Positions 47,441-62,900 of a stretch of 64,000 bases of DNA are shown here, in pieces. This DNA comes from Hermatobates lingyangjiaoensis (taxonomy: Eukaryota; Arthropoda; Insecta; Hemiptera; Hermatobatidae): positions 4,646,001 through 4,710,000 of the forward strand of contig JAPFBL010000068.1 of the NCBI GenBank assembly GCA_026182355.1, in the 5' to 3' direction. Within the stretch, counting starts at the first letter, position 1, and each line of letters opens with the position of its first letter. The translations under genes and the position numbers were made by a program. The notes under the pieces were generated by a model. It did not search any database. It was not told where the DNA came from and worked only from the letters and a program-made list of their open reading frames with translations.

Positions 47441-50400
47441 CACTGCACATTGGGTAGCATTGAATGGGGTTGTTGCTAAGGCCTACCGTTGCCACCCCCA
47501 GTAATTAGTTCACCATCTTTTATGGGTACCGCATCAGAAGGTGTTAAGCCTCTATAAGGGAGGTGGGGGGTTGAAAAATTAAAAATTAAATTGAATTTCA
47601 GGAGACAGAGTTCGACTCCAAAGGTACTTGATCTTCACAAAGGATGATTTATTTATTTCATTTTTTTTTTTTTGAAAATGGATACCAATGCCTGAAATAC
47701 TAGATAAATATTATTTTGTTATAAAAAATCTCAATTATTCAATCATATAAAACAAAGGCACTGAGTTTGTAAAACTGAGCATTTAGAGTTTATTTAATTA
47801 ATAAATTTCAATATGGAATAAAGGGAGTAAAATATATAACTTTATTTAAACTCACATAGAAATGTCAATGCTTAATTTATAATGTTAAAAATTAGGTAAT
47901 TCTAAGCTAGAAATATTAACTGGTTTGACTAAACTATGAAGTGTGCTACCAACGCTGATAGAAAGCACTAGTCTGTTTTCTTTTTAATGGTTTCAAATAT
48001 TATTCAATTGAAGATATGGAATTAATCACATGAATTATACTGAACACGAGTCTCCGGGAAGGCGTAGTAAACAGATTTATATAATCTTGAAAGAAAAATA
48101 AGTACGTAATTATTTTATGATGGTACGAGTGCCCCAGAAAGGCGTGTGATTCCCTTAGAATAACCCAGGTACTTAACGTAAAACTCACTTTTATCTTAAA
48201 GTTAAATGTAATTAAAGCAGAGTTAAATATGTACCATGATATTGAAAAATAAATGTAATTAATAAAACTGTGGTTTATTGTTGTAGTTTATGTTTTTCTA
48301 TAAAGTTTTAGTTTAGCGCAGAAAATCTGTAATTTTATGTTTGGATGGATATTTTAATCTAGCTCGTAAATTGAAAAGAAAAAAATGAAAATCCGCTCAC
48401 AGATAAAAAAAGGTTCGGATCCTTTTCTAATCAATATTTGTCCTTTCATTCGAGAAACCCTAAAAAAACCTCTCCCAACTAAAGACAACATTTCTTCGAA
48501 AGGACTGATCTGGCAATAGTAACTTTAAAGACAGCTGTGTATACTTTCAAACGTACATTCATTTGTAACCCTGCAATTAGAAAAACTGAACTGCTCATTC
48601 ACTTAAGTATCCAGTAAAATCTAAAATAATAATTCCATCTGGCAAAAACACCTCGAAACTCCATAAATGATATCTAATAATAATACCCACCCTACTTGAC
48701 ATTTAATTTGGTTCATTCATGGTAAAGAAAAATTAGTAAAAAAGAAATAGAAACTACAATCAAATTATACAATTAACAGTACCATGACCTAAATGCCTTC
48801 AACAACATGACATACAACTCTCATTACACAATACATTCTACAAAGGTTAAGATAGATAGCAACTGCGTTCTCGAATCTGATACTTCATCAAGAGTTCAAC
48901 CTGGAAAATCAGAGGTTCAATATGAACACGTGTTTAATTGTGGTCCTGTAACAATTACATCATTTGAAATAAATTAGTTCATACTATAGAAAAGATGTGA
49001 TTGAAATTGGTCTACAACAGAATAATAAAAACACCACTGAAATTTTCACTTTCACTAACTTTAACAGCCTACATTGCTACGGTTTATATTGTATCGTTTG
49101 ATGTTATGGTTGCTCCCATTGATCAGGATGGGTGGTGATTCAAAGTAAACGGACATGGCAATCTCAGAGAATTCATCTCAAAATCACCGAGGTTAGACGA
49201 GCTTCAAGCCAAACAATTAACGACTGTTCAAGTCAGTACATGACAAGGTTTGCAAAACAAACTACCCTACCAAACCTCCTGATTTCAATCACTCTGGACT
49301 CCTTAACCAACCTTCCTAATCAACAACGTCGCGGTCCTGCCTCTGCATCCAACAAAGTCACTCTGTAACAGTTTCACTCAATACCGAGTAAATTTTGTTC
49401 CTTTTGTATTCCATAAAAAGGTAATCTCTATATATTATTCCTATATATTGGTAATCTTTATAATATTTACTTTAACAATTCTCAAGACATATACACTACT
49501 CTTCCATAGCATACTAAATGCAATAGTATTTCCATCTTCTTAAAAACTCTTCTAGTTTAATCATCATATTATGATGATTTATTAATATTACAGTTTTGTA
49601 TTCACACCGATCATTGCACTAATTAATCGTTTGTTCTTATTACTGTTACAGTTGCAAAATATTTGTCTTCTTAAAAAGCGTACAATGTAACATGGTAAAC
49701 GTGACCATTACAATAATGTACCCAAATTATAGAATAAAAATTCCAATTTGTCAAAAACTCATTTTTTAGTAACTCCTACAAATTTTTATTTCTTTCAAAC
49801 ATAATGAAAAACATGGGCACATGTAAACATAAAACAAAATGATAGTGCGTATTTTAAGGGTAGAAACACACATAGAATTGAAAGATAGTGCGGCCAAAGT
49901 AAAAAAAAAAAATTAATAATAAAGTGATGAAGATGAAGCGACCTTGACTATTTTTTTCTGGAGACAAGAGGTTTGATGTCAAAAGCAATTTTAGAAGGCG
50001 AGGAGAATGGTTTGCTGAGGCAAGGAGTTAAAGCAGAGTGACAGGCTGTCACCCCTCTTAAGCTCAGCTTAGCACCCGTCACAACCCTGGCACTTTATCA
50101 AAATAACTCCCGGCCTTCTCGGCTTACTCAACGCACTGCAGTGCTAAATTTTAATTATTTGCTTCTTAATGGAGTTGACAAGAAAGGACCATGGCGTAAA
50201 GCCTCTGTCCAGCAACACTGTGTCTTTCAATCCAGCGGATTTTGAGGGAAAATTAACTCTGAAACTAAGCATTTATGATGGTGCAACAAAGGTCTTCTCT
50301 CTTTACATACCATACGACAGATGACTGAACCCAGAGGAACTTGAGAAGAAACACTGCTTTTCTCTACTCAATATCGAATGAAGTTTACATTTGGAATGAC

Positions 50401-51785
50401 CTGCCATAGATTTGAATGGTTATTAAATCAAGCCCGTTTAGACTCATGAGAAGTGCCTCCGAAATTAAATTAAACAAGGTGAATGTATAAACAAATGATT
50501 TTAACGGTAATACATGCAGACTGTTAATAATGCTATGAAGACCTTAACCTCCTCATCTCGTGCATGCTTCCTGCTCAAATAGTCCATCAGATGATTTAGT
50601 CTAGGAAATGCACAAGGTCCGATCTTTAACTCCTCAACTTGAACCTCAATTTGGAAAAAAAATCAATAACTAATCGATTTTTTAGAGGGAATATCATGTT
50701 CCTCCATAAATATAGTTGTCAAATTTTCTGCAGAGGAAATACCTAAGCATGAACCTGAAATAGTCTTCATGAACCTTACCATTCTTTTTGTGTTCGGTTG
50801 AAGTTTAAATAATCTGTATTTTTGTATCGACAGGGAATGATGTAGTAACAGTAGCACTTTTTTCTTATACTCTTACCTTGAAGTTTAGATGTATTTTACC
50901 AAATATAATTTACCAAAAAAAATTCTTATTTCCAAAAATGTTTACCTGTAACTTAAACTTTGGATGCATGAAAATATAATATGCAGTAAGGTGTGCGCAT
51001 GTGTGTGTAAAATATTTGAAAAATGATGTTACGACTAATATATGATCATATTGATTATGTAGCCTAAATATGAAGCATAAGAGAATGTTTCGTAACGCTA
51101 TGAAGAGCGAGTCGTCAAGAGTCAAGTGGCCCTCTATTTCCGTCCCCTGACTATGCTACAACAGTTTGTTTATTTAGAAACTGTTTTCAAATCAAGCTTC
51201 CTAAAAGTCATCCATTTGGAACGAATTATCGATCATGGACGCAGAGGGGAAGCCATTACATGTTTGATTCTCTTCCGGCCAAGCAGTACACATCCGGTAC
51301 TCGACCCAAGTCTGGCTTTTCATGAATTCGAACAACTATTTCAGAAAGAAGTGTGGGTTTTTCCAGTCCCCACTTCTATTCTAGAAATTTCTTCACAACC
51401 ACACAATGTTTCAGTTCAACCATAGAATATGTAGTATTTTGAAGATTAGATATAAAGAAAGACATTATGTGTTCAAGGGACAAGGCCGGATGACAGCCCG
51501 ATGATTCCATAAGACTGTATGAGATAAAGCTTTAACTTTTACTAGTAAATAACAATCAAATGATTTAGAAATAGAAAGTTTATCAGGACTCGGTCAGTTA
51601 CAGAATTTCTAAGATCTGAATAAAAAGTCAGTTAATGAATAAAAAAGATCTATTTCACGGTCAATAATTTTATCAATATTTATATATTTGGGAAAATAAT
51701 TATGTCTCTATGAGGGTATAAGAACATATGGATGTGATATGAATGAGTCTATCAAAAAGGTTTTAAATAAAAACCAAAACGTTGG
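47441..51785. other. Non-coding DNA, no gene seen
   Basis: Featureless apart from a somewhat GC-richer stretch at about 49960-50160 of unknown nature. The plus-strand frame at 51126-51425 (99 codons) has no domain I recognise and no neighbouring exon evidence. Confidence 0.45.
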
Positions 51786-51789
51786 CAAT

Positions 51790-51871
51790 GAGAGTTTAAT
51801 TTGAACCTGAAGAACTGACCTAGTTTTGATAAACTTTAATTTCGTTTCTCTTTCACAGTCGATACTTTTAT

Positions 51872-51925
<54 letters not shown>

Positions 51926-51945
51926 ACGTTCAGGTTCAAATCAAA
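51790..51945. repeat. (TA)n microsatellite inside a short inverted repeat
   Basis: (TA)n at 51873-51923. About 60 bp to the left is TTTGAACCTGAA and just right is its reverse complement TTCAGGTTCAAA. TTTCACAGTCGATACTTTTATC before the tract also resembles TTTCACGGTCAATAATTTTATC near 51654. Confidence 0.75.
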
Positions 51946-54900
51946 TTCATATTTCCATTTCCAAACTGATATTACTATAACCATAAGTTTCAAGGGTAAC
52001 ATTAATGTAATTTAGCGATATTGACAAGTAAACATAGAAACAAATGTCAGAGCTTTTAACATCTTATATTTAGGAAATCTATACTAAGTCAACTTATCTG
52101 AATGAATACCATCAAATTAGACATATCATGTCTGTAATTAATTAGAAAGCTAGTTCTTTTTAATATATATTTTCAGCGTTCTTCTCAACTCATTTATCTA
52201 CAATAACAGTATTCTAAAATAAAACATGTGGCGTTGGGTTAATACGAGGCATACAAGGGCGTTGCAGTGCTTTTATTTATTATTGTTGAACAACAGTGTT
52301 GATACAATATTCCTTTGAACAACAGTTCGTCTCGCTATAGTACTGCAATAATAACGTTACATTAAAATATTTGTGTAGCCATTTACCTCTAAATAATAAT
52401 TATTTCTATTTCTTATAGTTATTCAGAAATATAGACTGCTAATTTCAGTCACTTTTTTAACAGAATTTTGAACGCTGCTTAATTTTTGATTCATAGAATG
52501 AGACGAGTATTATGAATTCTTCCAGCAATAGAGCTTTTGTTTACAAGTCTAAAACACAATATACCAGTTTCCTTTTCAACGAACATCCTTTTAACATGGT
52601 AGTTTTGGTTGTATCATAGTGTGGTAACTTCTTTTCAAATATATATTGTATTTTGCATAGGACGAGGAAAAAAGATAGGAGACTTCAAATGCACAACTGC
52701 ATTGAAATGTCCAAGTAAAGAAGACATCAAACTATTTGAAAGCATAATATAATATAAACCCAGCTTTACTCGGGTAAAAAATAATTTTATGATTCAACTG
52801 ACCGTTTTATTTTTAAAAACTGGTATTCCTATTTTGACATTCTGTATTATATCAGAGTATCTAAGCTAAATTTTAGGTGAATTCTCTAGAATAACAGTAT
52901 CGATTTTTTATTTTTAAAATATATACATAAAATGCTAATTACGAATTTACGGTTATGCGCGTAGATTTATTAATGAACAATGTTCAACTATTTCTAGTAA
53001 TGTGGCTCACTCATGACTAAAATGGATGCAAAACAACGAATGAGTCAAAGCACCCACTCCTAGAACAGATCTAAAGATAAGAGCATATTAGTGTGTGAAT
53101 TTGAAACAATCAACATACAGTTTCACCAATGAAACAGAATTTATCTAAAAAAACTTCACTGGACAACAAAAAGGAAAAAAACAGCTCCGGGAAGAATACT
53201 TTCATTACTGACGGGTGAATGAAAATCGCTATTGTCTGCACTTTTACAGTTCTATAAGAGTTTGAGGCATGCATAACGTCAGAAAAAAATGGTCTAAATG
53301 AGAGTTTTAGAGGGTGAAATTCTTTAAAAACCTAACAAGTAGGTTTGCAAGTCCTTGGAATTTCAAATATACCTAACTATAACACTAACTGAATGCCAAT
53401 GCTTGACGAAGTCCCAGATTTAACTTGGAATAGAAATCTTACTACCTGTGATCAGGTAGTATTTCGTTAGAAATTTAATTGATTCCAATTAAAACTATTT
53501 AGGACACCACCTGAATGTCAAGACCCTGTCATGGACGCATGTCTCGACAATAATTTAAAGGTATGGCTGTTCATGCAGAACTTGGCTACGTTCAGGAGTC
53601 CTTAGTTTGAAATACAACTAATTGGTGGCCCGTCTGAATGGAAGCCACTGTTGAGTCCCTTATGGCCGCAGGTAGACAGTCTTTGTCAGAGAACAGCTGC
53701 TTCTACCTGCCCAACCCTCCTAATCCTACATCCTAATCCTCCCTTCACCGTCTTTACTCATCCACCATTCCTTAATACATCCTATTTTCTCAACCTTAAT
53801 TAATGAACATTGCATTAACTATTCATATTCTACTCATTAGTGCATCACCTTACAATTACTGGATTCATTATCTTTCGTAATCAAAGAATCTACACTTTAT
53901 TTCAAAGGACTGTCATATAGTAAACCATAATTGCATATAATGTATAACGTGATGTTGTTTAAATGAAAACTTTTATTTTACTTGTCTTACAGTGAAATCT
54001 TGTTATAAATTCACAGCAATGCAAATACATAGAAAAATAACTTCAAAATTAATCTTACTATCCGACTCTCACATAAAGTCACCATGACTCACAAACACAC
54101 CCACTCATACATTACAGACTTCGTGCTTCTAGTCATAACAGTTATGATAACGTTATACTTTGGAATAATCCAGAATCTTCCCTGTCTCATCCATTATCGC
54201 AGAAGGATGTTGACATGTTTTGGTAACTGCTGATCTTCATGCATTACGAATGTTCTACAAAGTTCTCTCGTTTACAAACATTTCCTTGGAGATTACTTTG
54301 CAGATTTTTTGGTTTTTGACAATTCTAGAATATTTGAGTTTAGGTTTTCAATAGGCCACTATTGATTAACATTACATACTCTTGCTTCTGAGCCTTGTGC
54401 TCTCGGCAAATCTGAATAATGTTTTACTCTTACGTCATTAAATATATCTAGGTGGAGATACTCTAGTGACTGTGCTATATCACATCCAGTGATTTTTGAG
54501 TTGCAGGACTACATAAATATAATTTCCTTTGATTCTTGTCTACTTTCCAAGTCTTACGCCAAACGTTAAAACACCAAAGTCCCCATTCACACATGAATCA
54601 AAGGCTTATTGGCACTGCTCGTGTCGGACTCATTGGCGGTCAGATGCCTCATTTCCCAGAACGTATTCTCAATAAAGCTGTACAACATGGCCTTTCCTTT
54701 ATTTATCTAAACTACATTCAACCATAATCTTTTGTTATAAACGTAAATTCCATATAAGCCTTTAGATTAATTAATCCAAATCAGAGTTGTATGTCTTAAT
54801 CGTAACTAGTCCACAGGAACCTTTGCATAATTTATTCAACATTTTTAATGTGCCAATCACTTCTAATTAATTAATTTGAATAACTAATTTGCCATTAGTT

Positions 54901-55854
54901 GTAATCCTTTTGGCAAAAGAAAAGTGTTTTAAGTATATACTGATATGTTTCCACAACCTTATCTGCTGAACCAAACCATTTCTTTCTCAACTGAAGGTAA
55001 GAATTGATTATATAAATCAAAGGTTTTACAACTCTTTCATTTACTGCCAATTGTAAAAATAAATGAAAATGTAGAGGTGAATGACTTCTCGTATGGAAGT
55101 ACCAGCATGTTATTTAGTGAGGTCAACAGCTGAAATTTCAATCTTTTTAGTACAAATATAATGGATGAATAAAAGGAAAAATAGGACAAAAAGATGTTTA
55201 AAAGGAAGCGCAACTTGATCTAAGAAACCTTAAAAAACAAGAAAGGGACCAAAGTGTGAAGATAACTCCGTGTTAAAATACAAGTAGAAACATAGAGAAA
55301 AAAGAAAAGGAAACGCCAACGTGAACAAGGGGAAACACCAACGATGACATAACTCAGTGAGAAAAAGGAAAACTCAGGAATACATGAAGAATCCAATGTG
55401 GTTATAGCAAACCCACTAACTAATGAACGAGAAAAAAAAAACGAAAAGTGCAGAGAACTGAAGTAAATGAAGTTAAAAATAATGAATTATTTGTTTAGAG
55501 TACAACAGTTACGAGTAACCTAAAAGGTCAACGGGTGCGCTAGTATTACATTAAATCTCTAATCGGGCTGAGTCTCTATGGGCCTTGCATGCCTCCACGA
55601 TTAATTAATCCAAATGGAATTTATATGACTAATTTATAATTACTACTTGCCAGTAATTACATCCACAGTCAAATGGGTTTCAAACATCCTGTTTTCATAT
55701 CTACAAACTCCATATCCTTGGTCTCGCTCTTCCATTTAACAAAGTTAACGATTCATAATTTAAATAAAACATTAAAAAAGCTATTGAAATTATTCCAAAG
55801 AGTAAAGATAAATGATAATTTAGTGTTTTAGATTATTGGGTGGACGTACATTCA
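51946..55854. other. Non-coding DNA, no gene seen
   Basis: No gene. A GC-richer patch at about 53500-53720 has no recognisable identity; the plus-strand frame at 54536-54727 shows no known domain. Confidence 0.5.
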
Positions 55855-56110
55855 CAACTTACTACAATAATTGAACTCTCGTTATCATCAGAGAAGTGAG
55901 TAGTTCGTTTTTTATTAATTTTTGCTTTATTTTTTTTTCTTTATTGCTGTTATTATTCATTTTAGTTTGTCTTGTCGATCCTCCCTCCGTAAGTTGGCCA
56001 CACTGATCGATGATCTCTTGGGTGAGACAGAATTCAAACATCCCTTGTCTTTCTACTTAATGAAGACAGTCGTAAAATAGTAATGAGTTTTGTGGTCTCT
56101 TCTTCCGTTA
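55855..56110. repeat. Decayed repeat with divergent hammerhead-like pair
   Basis: The left motif on the minus strand (55891-55870) has CTGATGA, spacer T, arms AAC/GTT around GAGA, but CAAT in place of GAAA. The right motif on the plus strand near 56061-56085 has TGAAGACAGTCG followed by TAAAATAGTAATGAGTTTTG, matching the usual tail. Order and orientation match the better copies at 17.4 and 27.9 kb. Confidence 0.45.
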
Positions 56111-59100
56111 TCTTCCTCTGAATTTAGTGTACTTAGTTGGTTATTATATAGGTGGGAAGGGCCATAAGGTTTTAGAATTTTTTAGAGATACACATCTTTA
56201 ATGATTTCCGACATGACACAGGCTTGGGTCAACGGTGTTACTTTGTAACAGGACTGCGTGCACAAAATTTTTCAATGTCCTAGAGAAAAAAAAACTAGTC
56301 AGTGGGAGAACTAGGAACCTAAAATCCACGGCACCTTCAATATACTCGTAATAAAATTTACCTAATGTAATGGTATTTTAAAGTAAGCATTGATTTCAAA
56401 GTAAAGTTTATCGTATAATAACTCAGGATATTTTAATCTTTTTATGTAACTATCATAATTTGTCATTTACACTGAATTTTACTCCATTTAAAAAATAGAG
56501 TACTACTTGAAAGAATTCTGAACTCCTAAATTAGATGAAACTGCTGATGCTAAGATCACTTTCCATAACTAAATCTATATCAACAAGGCAGGAGAAATGC
56601 ATAAGGTTTATGGCCTACATATTAAAAAGAAAAAAAGTTATTCGAAAAACCAGGATCATAGTCTTCAGAAATTAAAGCAGTAGCAAGCAGTCTCCAGACT
56701 TGGATATATTATAAGAGACAAAATCTTATCTATGGATAATACACCTTTAGACATCATGTAGCAACCTAATATATATTCATTCAATTTTATTAATTTCGCC
56801 TTAAATGTATCCATTCAATAATCAAAATCCGACCAAATCTTTTCAGTTTTCAGAACTAACCTTATCAAAATGGTGATTTGTAATAGTTCAACTCAATGAA
56901 ATCAACCTACTAAAACCATTTAACACTTGAAATGAAATTGTTTAATGATTACAATATTGTTCCTTATAGCAATGCAAGAAAAGAACAAAATATGGAAAAT
57001 ACTTACATTAAAAGGGATGAGAAACAATGATGCATACCTGAAACAAAGAGTTAGCAGTTAAAAAGAGTACAAAAGAGTAAGGAAACATTACTTCAAAAAA
57101 TGATATAACAACATTACTTTCCAACATGGAAAAGACTAACTATTGCTAAAAAGAGTTAACATTTTGAAACATTAAATGCACTCGAAGGTAAGATAAAATA
57201 CCTCAAAAGACATAAGAGAAAATTATTAATCTTTACACAAATTACAACAAGAAGGTGACTTTTCTTTTGGAATAAATCTATCAAGTTCTTGAACTGACAC
57301 AGTAAGGCTATTAGGAAGGAAAATATGTTTCATTGTGTTCTGTTCATGCTCTTATTTGTATTTATTTAATTTTGTTATACCTTTACTACTTTTTACGCAA
57401 TATTACAAGGGCTAAAAATTGACTAAAGAAACACGCTCAGTAACTTTCCGCACTGGCAGAAAATAACTTTTAACATAAGCAATGAATTCTATTCTTGCTT
57501 TAGATACTCTGATATTTCCGAGAAAACACGAGTATCACTGATTCACGGTCAGCTTCATTGGTTGTCAATACATATTTATATAAGAACTGCGTTTTCTTTT
57601 CAATTTATTAAAAATAAATGTATTGTCTCTGAAGGATTTCTTCGGGAACATGCAATATTCCACATCAAGTCGTAATGAAAATGCTTTTATAATAATGCTT
57701 TTAAAACAAGTTTTAGTGTTGAATTAACATTGAGATTGTAACTAAAAAATATGTGTTAGTTAATAATCATTAAAATTAAGTAATCAAGTAAATGGAGTAC
57801 CTTAAGTATTTATGCTTGATAAAATAAAAGCCTACGAGAGAATAAAGAGTAATTCGACAGTGTGAATTGGAGATAATTCAGGAATCATTGATTTGCCCGA
57901 AGGCTTGAAGTTTTATAGATCAAAGAATATTTTCTTTATACCTGAAAGGACGGCTAAATGTATTAGGCATTTCCAGTGACCTTTTCGTTCATAAGTTTTT
58001 TAAAGAAGCTATGTGATGCGGGCATAAGCAAATCATTTTAGTCCACACAATGACCGATTAACTGCTATGATTTCAGGAATGATTATAGTAATATTCGATA
58101 GGAATCAGGGATTAATTACTACAAAATAGTCCAAAAATGATTCTTCATAAACCAATATCAGATATTAGTGCTCGAAAATTATATTACTAAATATGCCTAA
58201 GAATGTAAAAATTCAAATTGGGCATGTTTTTTCTTTAACCAGCTCAGTCAGACATATAAATATTTCATAACAAATACATTTTATAAAAAAATAAATAATT
58301 TTCCTTTTACTTAACAAATCACTGTTCCTCCCATGAGTACTAAATTGGTCTTTAATGTAGAAATACATTAGCAGTAGTAGATGCATTTATAAGTATTTAC
58401 ACATACAAAATATTCAATTCAGTCATAATTGTGAACATGACAAAGATTTATTCCGGCATGCATTTGCTAGACTAAATGTAACATTTTACATTAATGGTAC
58501 GAAATCATACTTTAAAGCCTACATATTTAATTTAAGAATCTTATTATAAACAAAATTAGGATACACTCCATAAGGAATGAGTAGTTCACTATAAAGGATT
58601 AAATTTATTAAAATAAATGTCTGAAATCTAACTAAACGGGGTTCCTGTTTATTTTTAAATTCACAACCACTATGTAAGCAATATGCATTTTTTTAATGTA
58701 AGCAACAAAAACACTTTTCCTTTATATATTTTATCCGAACAGCATAAATGGAAAAATAATTTGATAAAAAAATATAAATTATAAAAATTATGTTCTATAA
58801 ACTTGAGATATTTCATTTCATTTTATACAGTTAATATTTATGCCATTAGATAAAAGTAATGGTTCCATTGAAGAGAAGAAACATATCTTCAAATTTTTTG
58901 GAAGTAAATCTGTATCATGACATGTTTCTTTTCACATGTTGTATCTTTCTTAAGATACCACCTTCCAAAGAATTTTCGCGTGCTATCAAAAGGAGTCGTC
59001 AAGTTAATTGTTTAATTCATGTAATGAGATTTTATTTTTGAGACTTAAAAATAGCTTATTTTGTTTAATTTGAAACAAAATAGTTTTGTTTTGAAATAAA

Positions 59101-59664
59101 AAAATAGTTTTAATTTGAGACTGAACAACGTTTGGGATTTAACACTCTTAAATAGAACTTCATCATCAATCAAAACTATCTTCTGAAATAAACCATTTTT
59201 TATTGCGTTTATACAACCAATTTTTATTTAATATTCTTCGTAGATATTTAATTACAATAACAATTTACAATTTAAAATTGAAAATGTATCTAATTTATAA
59301 CTCCACATGACAGAATGAGTAACTCTCTTATTCTGGTTCCCCAGAACAGCGAGAACACCTCGTTCTCTAAGCTTCAGGTTGTAGTCATAACCGCCAGACA
59401 ATAAGTGGTTATGTCTAACAATAACTTGAATATTCCCTATTCGAGTCATCAGTTTCATATAATCTGAATGAGTCTGATAGAAACATCGTTTTGAAGAACT
59501 TTTTTCAACATTCCTTCAATCCGATTCACACAGACTTATCTACAGAGCAGATGTTGTTTCCGCTTGTAAGGAAGAGGAAGGCATTCCTCAGAAAGGACTC
59601 AATGGAGGTCATGTATACGAAGTAGAGGTATTTACTCTACATGTAAACCACCTTCTAAGAGTAG
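56111..59664. other. Non-coding DNA, no gene seen
   Basis: Very AT-rich; no gene or named repeat recognised. Confidence 0.5.
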
Positions 59665-59666
59665 TC

Positions 59667-59930
59667 AAAGAGGCCGACTCGCGTGCACACCTCGGGATTG
59701 GTAGATTCCAGGTTCAATTCTCACTCTAAGCCTCGATTTCTTCAAGCGGGATGTCAACAATCGAAGCACGTCGTCCTCGGAGAGGAATTAGCCTTGCTTC
59801 TCAAGCCTGTGAGTGCTTGCTACTCTTTAAAGATCCCTACTTTAAATACACTTGAGTTGAGCAACGTGTAGGACTCCCAATATAGAACATTATGGAGACA
59901 CAATATTCCCTTGAGAAATATGTGTCAGAG
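59667..59930 (+). repeat. tRNA-derived SINE, copy 4 (diverged)
   Basis: The head is poorly kept but holds a box B-like GGTTCAATTC near 59709. The body includes CCTCGATTTCTTCAAG, GAAGCACGTCGTCCTCGGAG, TTTAAAGATCCCTAC, AAATACACTTGAGTTGAGC and GTAGGACTCCCAATATAGAA. The frame at 59683-59871 is repeat-derived. Confidence 0.8.
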
Positions 59931-62900
59931 AGGTGTAAAGTTCTGTAGACGCTCGATCCCACCCAAAACAAACAAACTAAAAATTCAAAACGAGGAGGTC
60001 ACTAACACTGATTGATAACAATATATGCATTACTTCCAGACTTTTATTTCTAGAATACACAAATCGACAAAACTTAGTAACAGTGGCGAAACCAGGAAAA
60101 GGGGTCAACAATGTCCTGCCTCTCCCTGTTATTAAAGTTGCGAAGTTTGCTTAATTTCATTTAAAATTGTTTTTCATAATTACTATAATCTGCTTGTAAT
60201 GAGTCCAAGAATGACAAGAACTTGATAGACAATTTGATACTTTAGAGTAATACATATTAGCACTTGCAATGTAACTGGAATACTCGTCAGGGTTTGATGC
60301 TCAGACAAGAATAACATTTTTCAGGTACCAGACCCAGGCCCTTGTTCAAAGCCCCGATTCCCTCTTTGAGGCTTATCGATTAGCCAGTCTTCTTGATAAT
60401 CCTCAGTGTCGCCTAGGAGACGGCCGACAACTTGTAAACCCAAACTACCAACCAAACGAGTCCACTTTAACTAATGAATAGTATTACTCATGTTATATGA
60501 AAAATTTATCTACCTTATTCCCAATTGTTGTCTCTAGTATCTTGCATGCATCACTTTATCAAAAAAATGCATATCATTTATACAGACAGCAGGCAGAAGC
60601 AATACATTTTCCATCGTATATTATTATACTGAAATATACTCAGTGATGATTTCCATGATTGATATATAATTATAACCTAAACTATAAGAATTAATACAAA
60701 TGATAAGAATCTATATTCAGATCAGGGTTGCTTCCTAAGACCCTGAACCAAGAGATTTCTTTTGTTATATTATTGAATCCTTGGGTTTTTCACTATCATA
60801 TATATGGTCGTAAGAATTCTTATAACTTAAAATTGAAATCGATGAATACCGACCAGAATATGTTCCTAATGGAGTAAATTGAAGGGTTGAAGGTGAATTA
60901 ATTTTGAAGTTCGTACACTAAATTAGTCACTCATGTACAAAGATTCCACAGTCCCCCGAATTTCATTCCAGACACTGTACCCAATGATACAAGATGATAA
61001 ATAGGGAGCCGTTAGTCTAATTTCAAATAAATTGCTTCTTTATTTCATACACGAAGTGAAAGGTAGCTTATATAGTAAACAAAAATTGTTCTAATATTTC
61101 ACTTTATGACTTTAAACGTAATACGCCATTCTTTGGCAGGAAACAAAATTGCAGAAGAGTGATTATTCTCATAACCATTGCGTGGTAAGAATCCTCACTC
61201 AAGTCAGTGGTAACAAAACGAAATAAATTCAATGTTTCAAGTGAAAAAGTGAGAACCGACTTGTTGCGAATCAGTAGAAACAGGAACTGAGGAAACAATA
61301 GAAATAATCTTACGACGACCTGATGAGTGGTTATCTTAATCAAAATACAAAACCAAAGAAAAAGAATAAACACTCAAATGCAGTTTGTGTGGGCTTTTGA
61401 TTTCAAGATGACGGTTAAATACCACTCTACCGAGGTAATAAATTGATTTATTACTCATATATTAATTGTATAATACATTGAGATTTTTTTGTTATTCTAG
61501 AAAATTTGCCATTTCGAATTTCTGAGAAATGTTATTTCTTTTTGTAAATAACTCTTATTTCACTTTAATAGCATGTTATGCTTATTCCTCTTAGATAACT
61601 CAGCAGTATTTCAATTTGAAGCTACGTGATTAGTTAGATAGTGTGATAAGGTTAGTGTGATTCATAGGGATCTGAGGCTAATGGAAAATGTTTCGGCTAA
61701 GCCTCCAAAGGAAAGAGCATTATAGCTCCGATGTCAACCCACGTAACAGTTATCATTGTCAGTTAAAACCTGTGAGGAGAGTGTGTCACTAAAATATTTC
61801 AAACTACTCAAATAAATTGGATAATAAATGTTTAAGGAAACCAGAATAAGTTATAACTATAAGTATGCAAATTTTACCACTGCAAACCGGTTAAAAAGAA
61901 TTGTTATTTTTAAATTTCGATTGTAAGACCTTGCAAGAGAGAAATCCAAGTTCCTTCCATATTAAAGCAAGCAGTATATTATGTATCTGGCGTAGGGCCT
62001 CCGCCAGTTGGGAATTGCACCCTAAGGGGAGCTGAAGATTCAAGGGAGGGGGAATGGAAGACTAGAGTTACACATTAACTACCAAACCCATGGAGGCATA
62101 TTGAGTTATATCTTGCGCTATGTTATATTTAATAATCCTAACCATACCGTCAACTCAGCCTCACTCGATGGTATAATCCGTAATTGCTCACAATAATCTC
62201 AAAAAATGGTGATTCGTACATCTTAACATTTTTTTATACCAAATACATTATCTAAGTCATGGATGATAAATAAAGAAAGGTAAAATCCTTACCTTTAGAA
62301 TGCCTTACGCTTAACACTTCTATTTGTAAAAATTATTTTTCAAAAATAATATTTTATTCGTTTATATAACTGAAACTTCAATATGCAAATATGCAAAAAA
62401 TGGTGATTTTTGTATTTAATAGTCTTTAAATATTATTTTCAGCTAAAAATTGTGACACAACCTCAATACTGTGAAAACAAAGTAAAAATATTGGTCTAAA
62501 CAGTCTTTTCATCTTAGTGTGACCAGTGGACCTGTTAAAGTTGATGTTGTTTATCTGACCTCCTTCTACATTGAAGATTTCAGACAAAACTTAATATTTT
62601 GTCTGAGAAATATCAGAAACATGTGAGAAAAAATTTGGAATGGTCTAAATTCAACTTTATTTTAAGTAAAAAAAATATGAAATGGATTAACAAGATAATG
62701 ATTTTTGTTACTTGGAAAGCTTCACATCCAATCATAAGTCAAAATTCTTACATGTTATTGAAAAAAATACTTCCCTTGTTGGTTTAAAAATATGATATTT
62801 TTTTCGTTTATCTTTCCTCTGATTAAATCATGAATGTGTACTTTATTTCGCTGTCATAAAGTACTATTTGTTTATCCAATAAAGTGGATGTCCGAAATTA

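Noticed and set aside
51126..51425. 99-codon plus-strand frame as a gene or exon
   Set aside because: No domain, no clear splice sites or promoter; it remains possible but unsupported.
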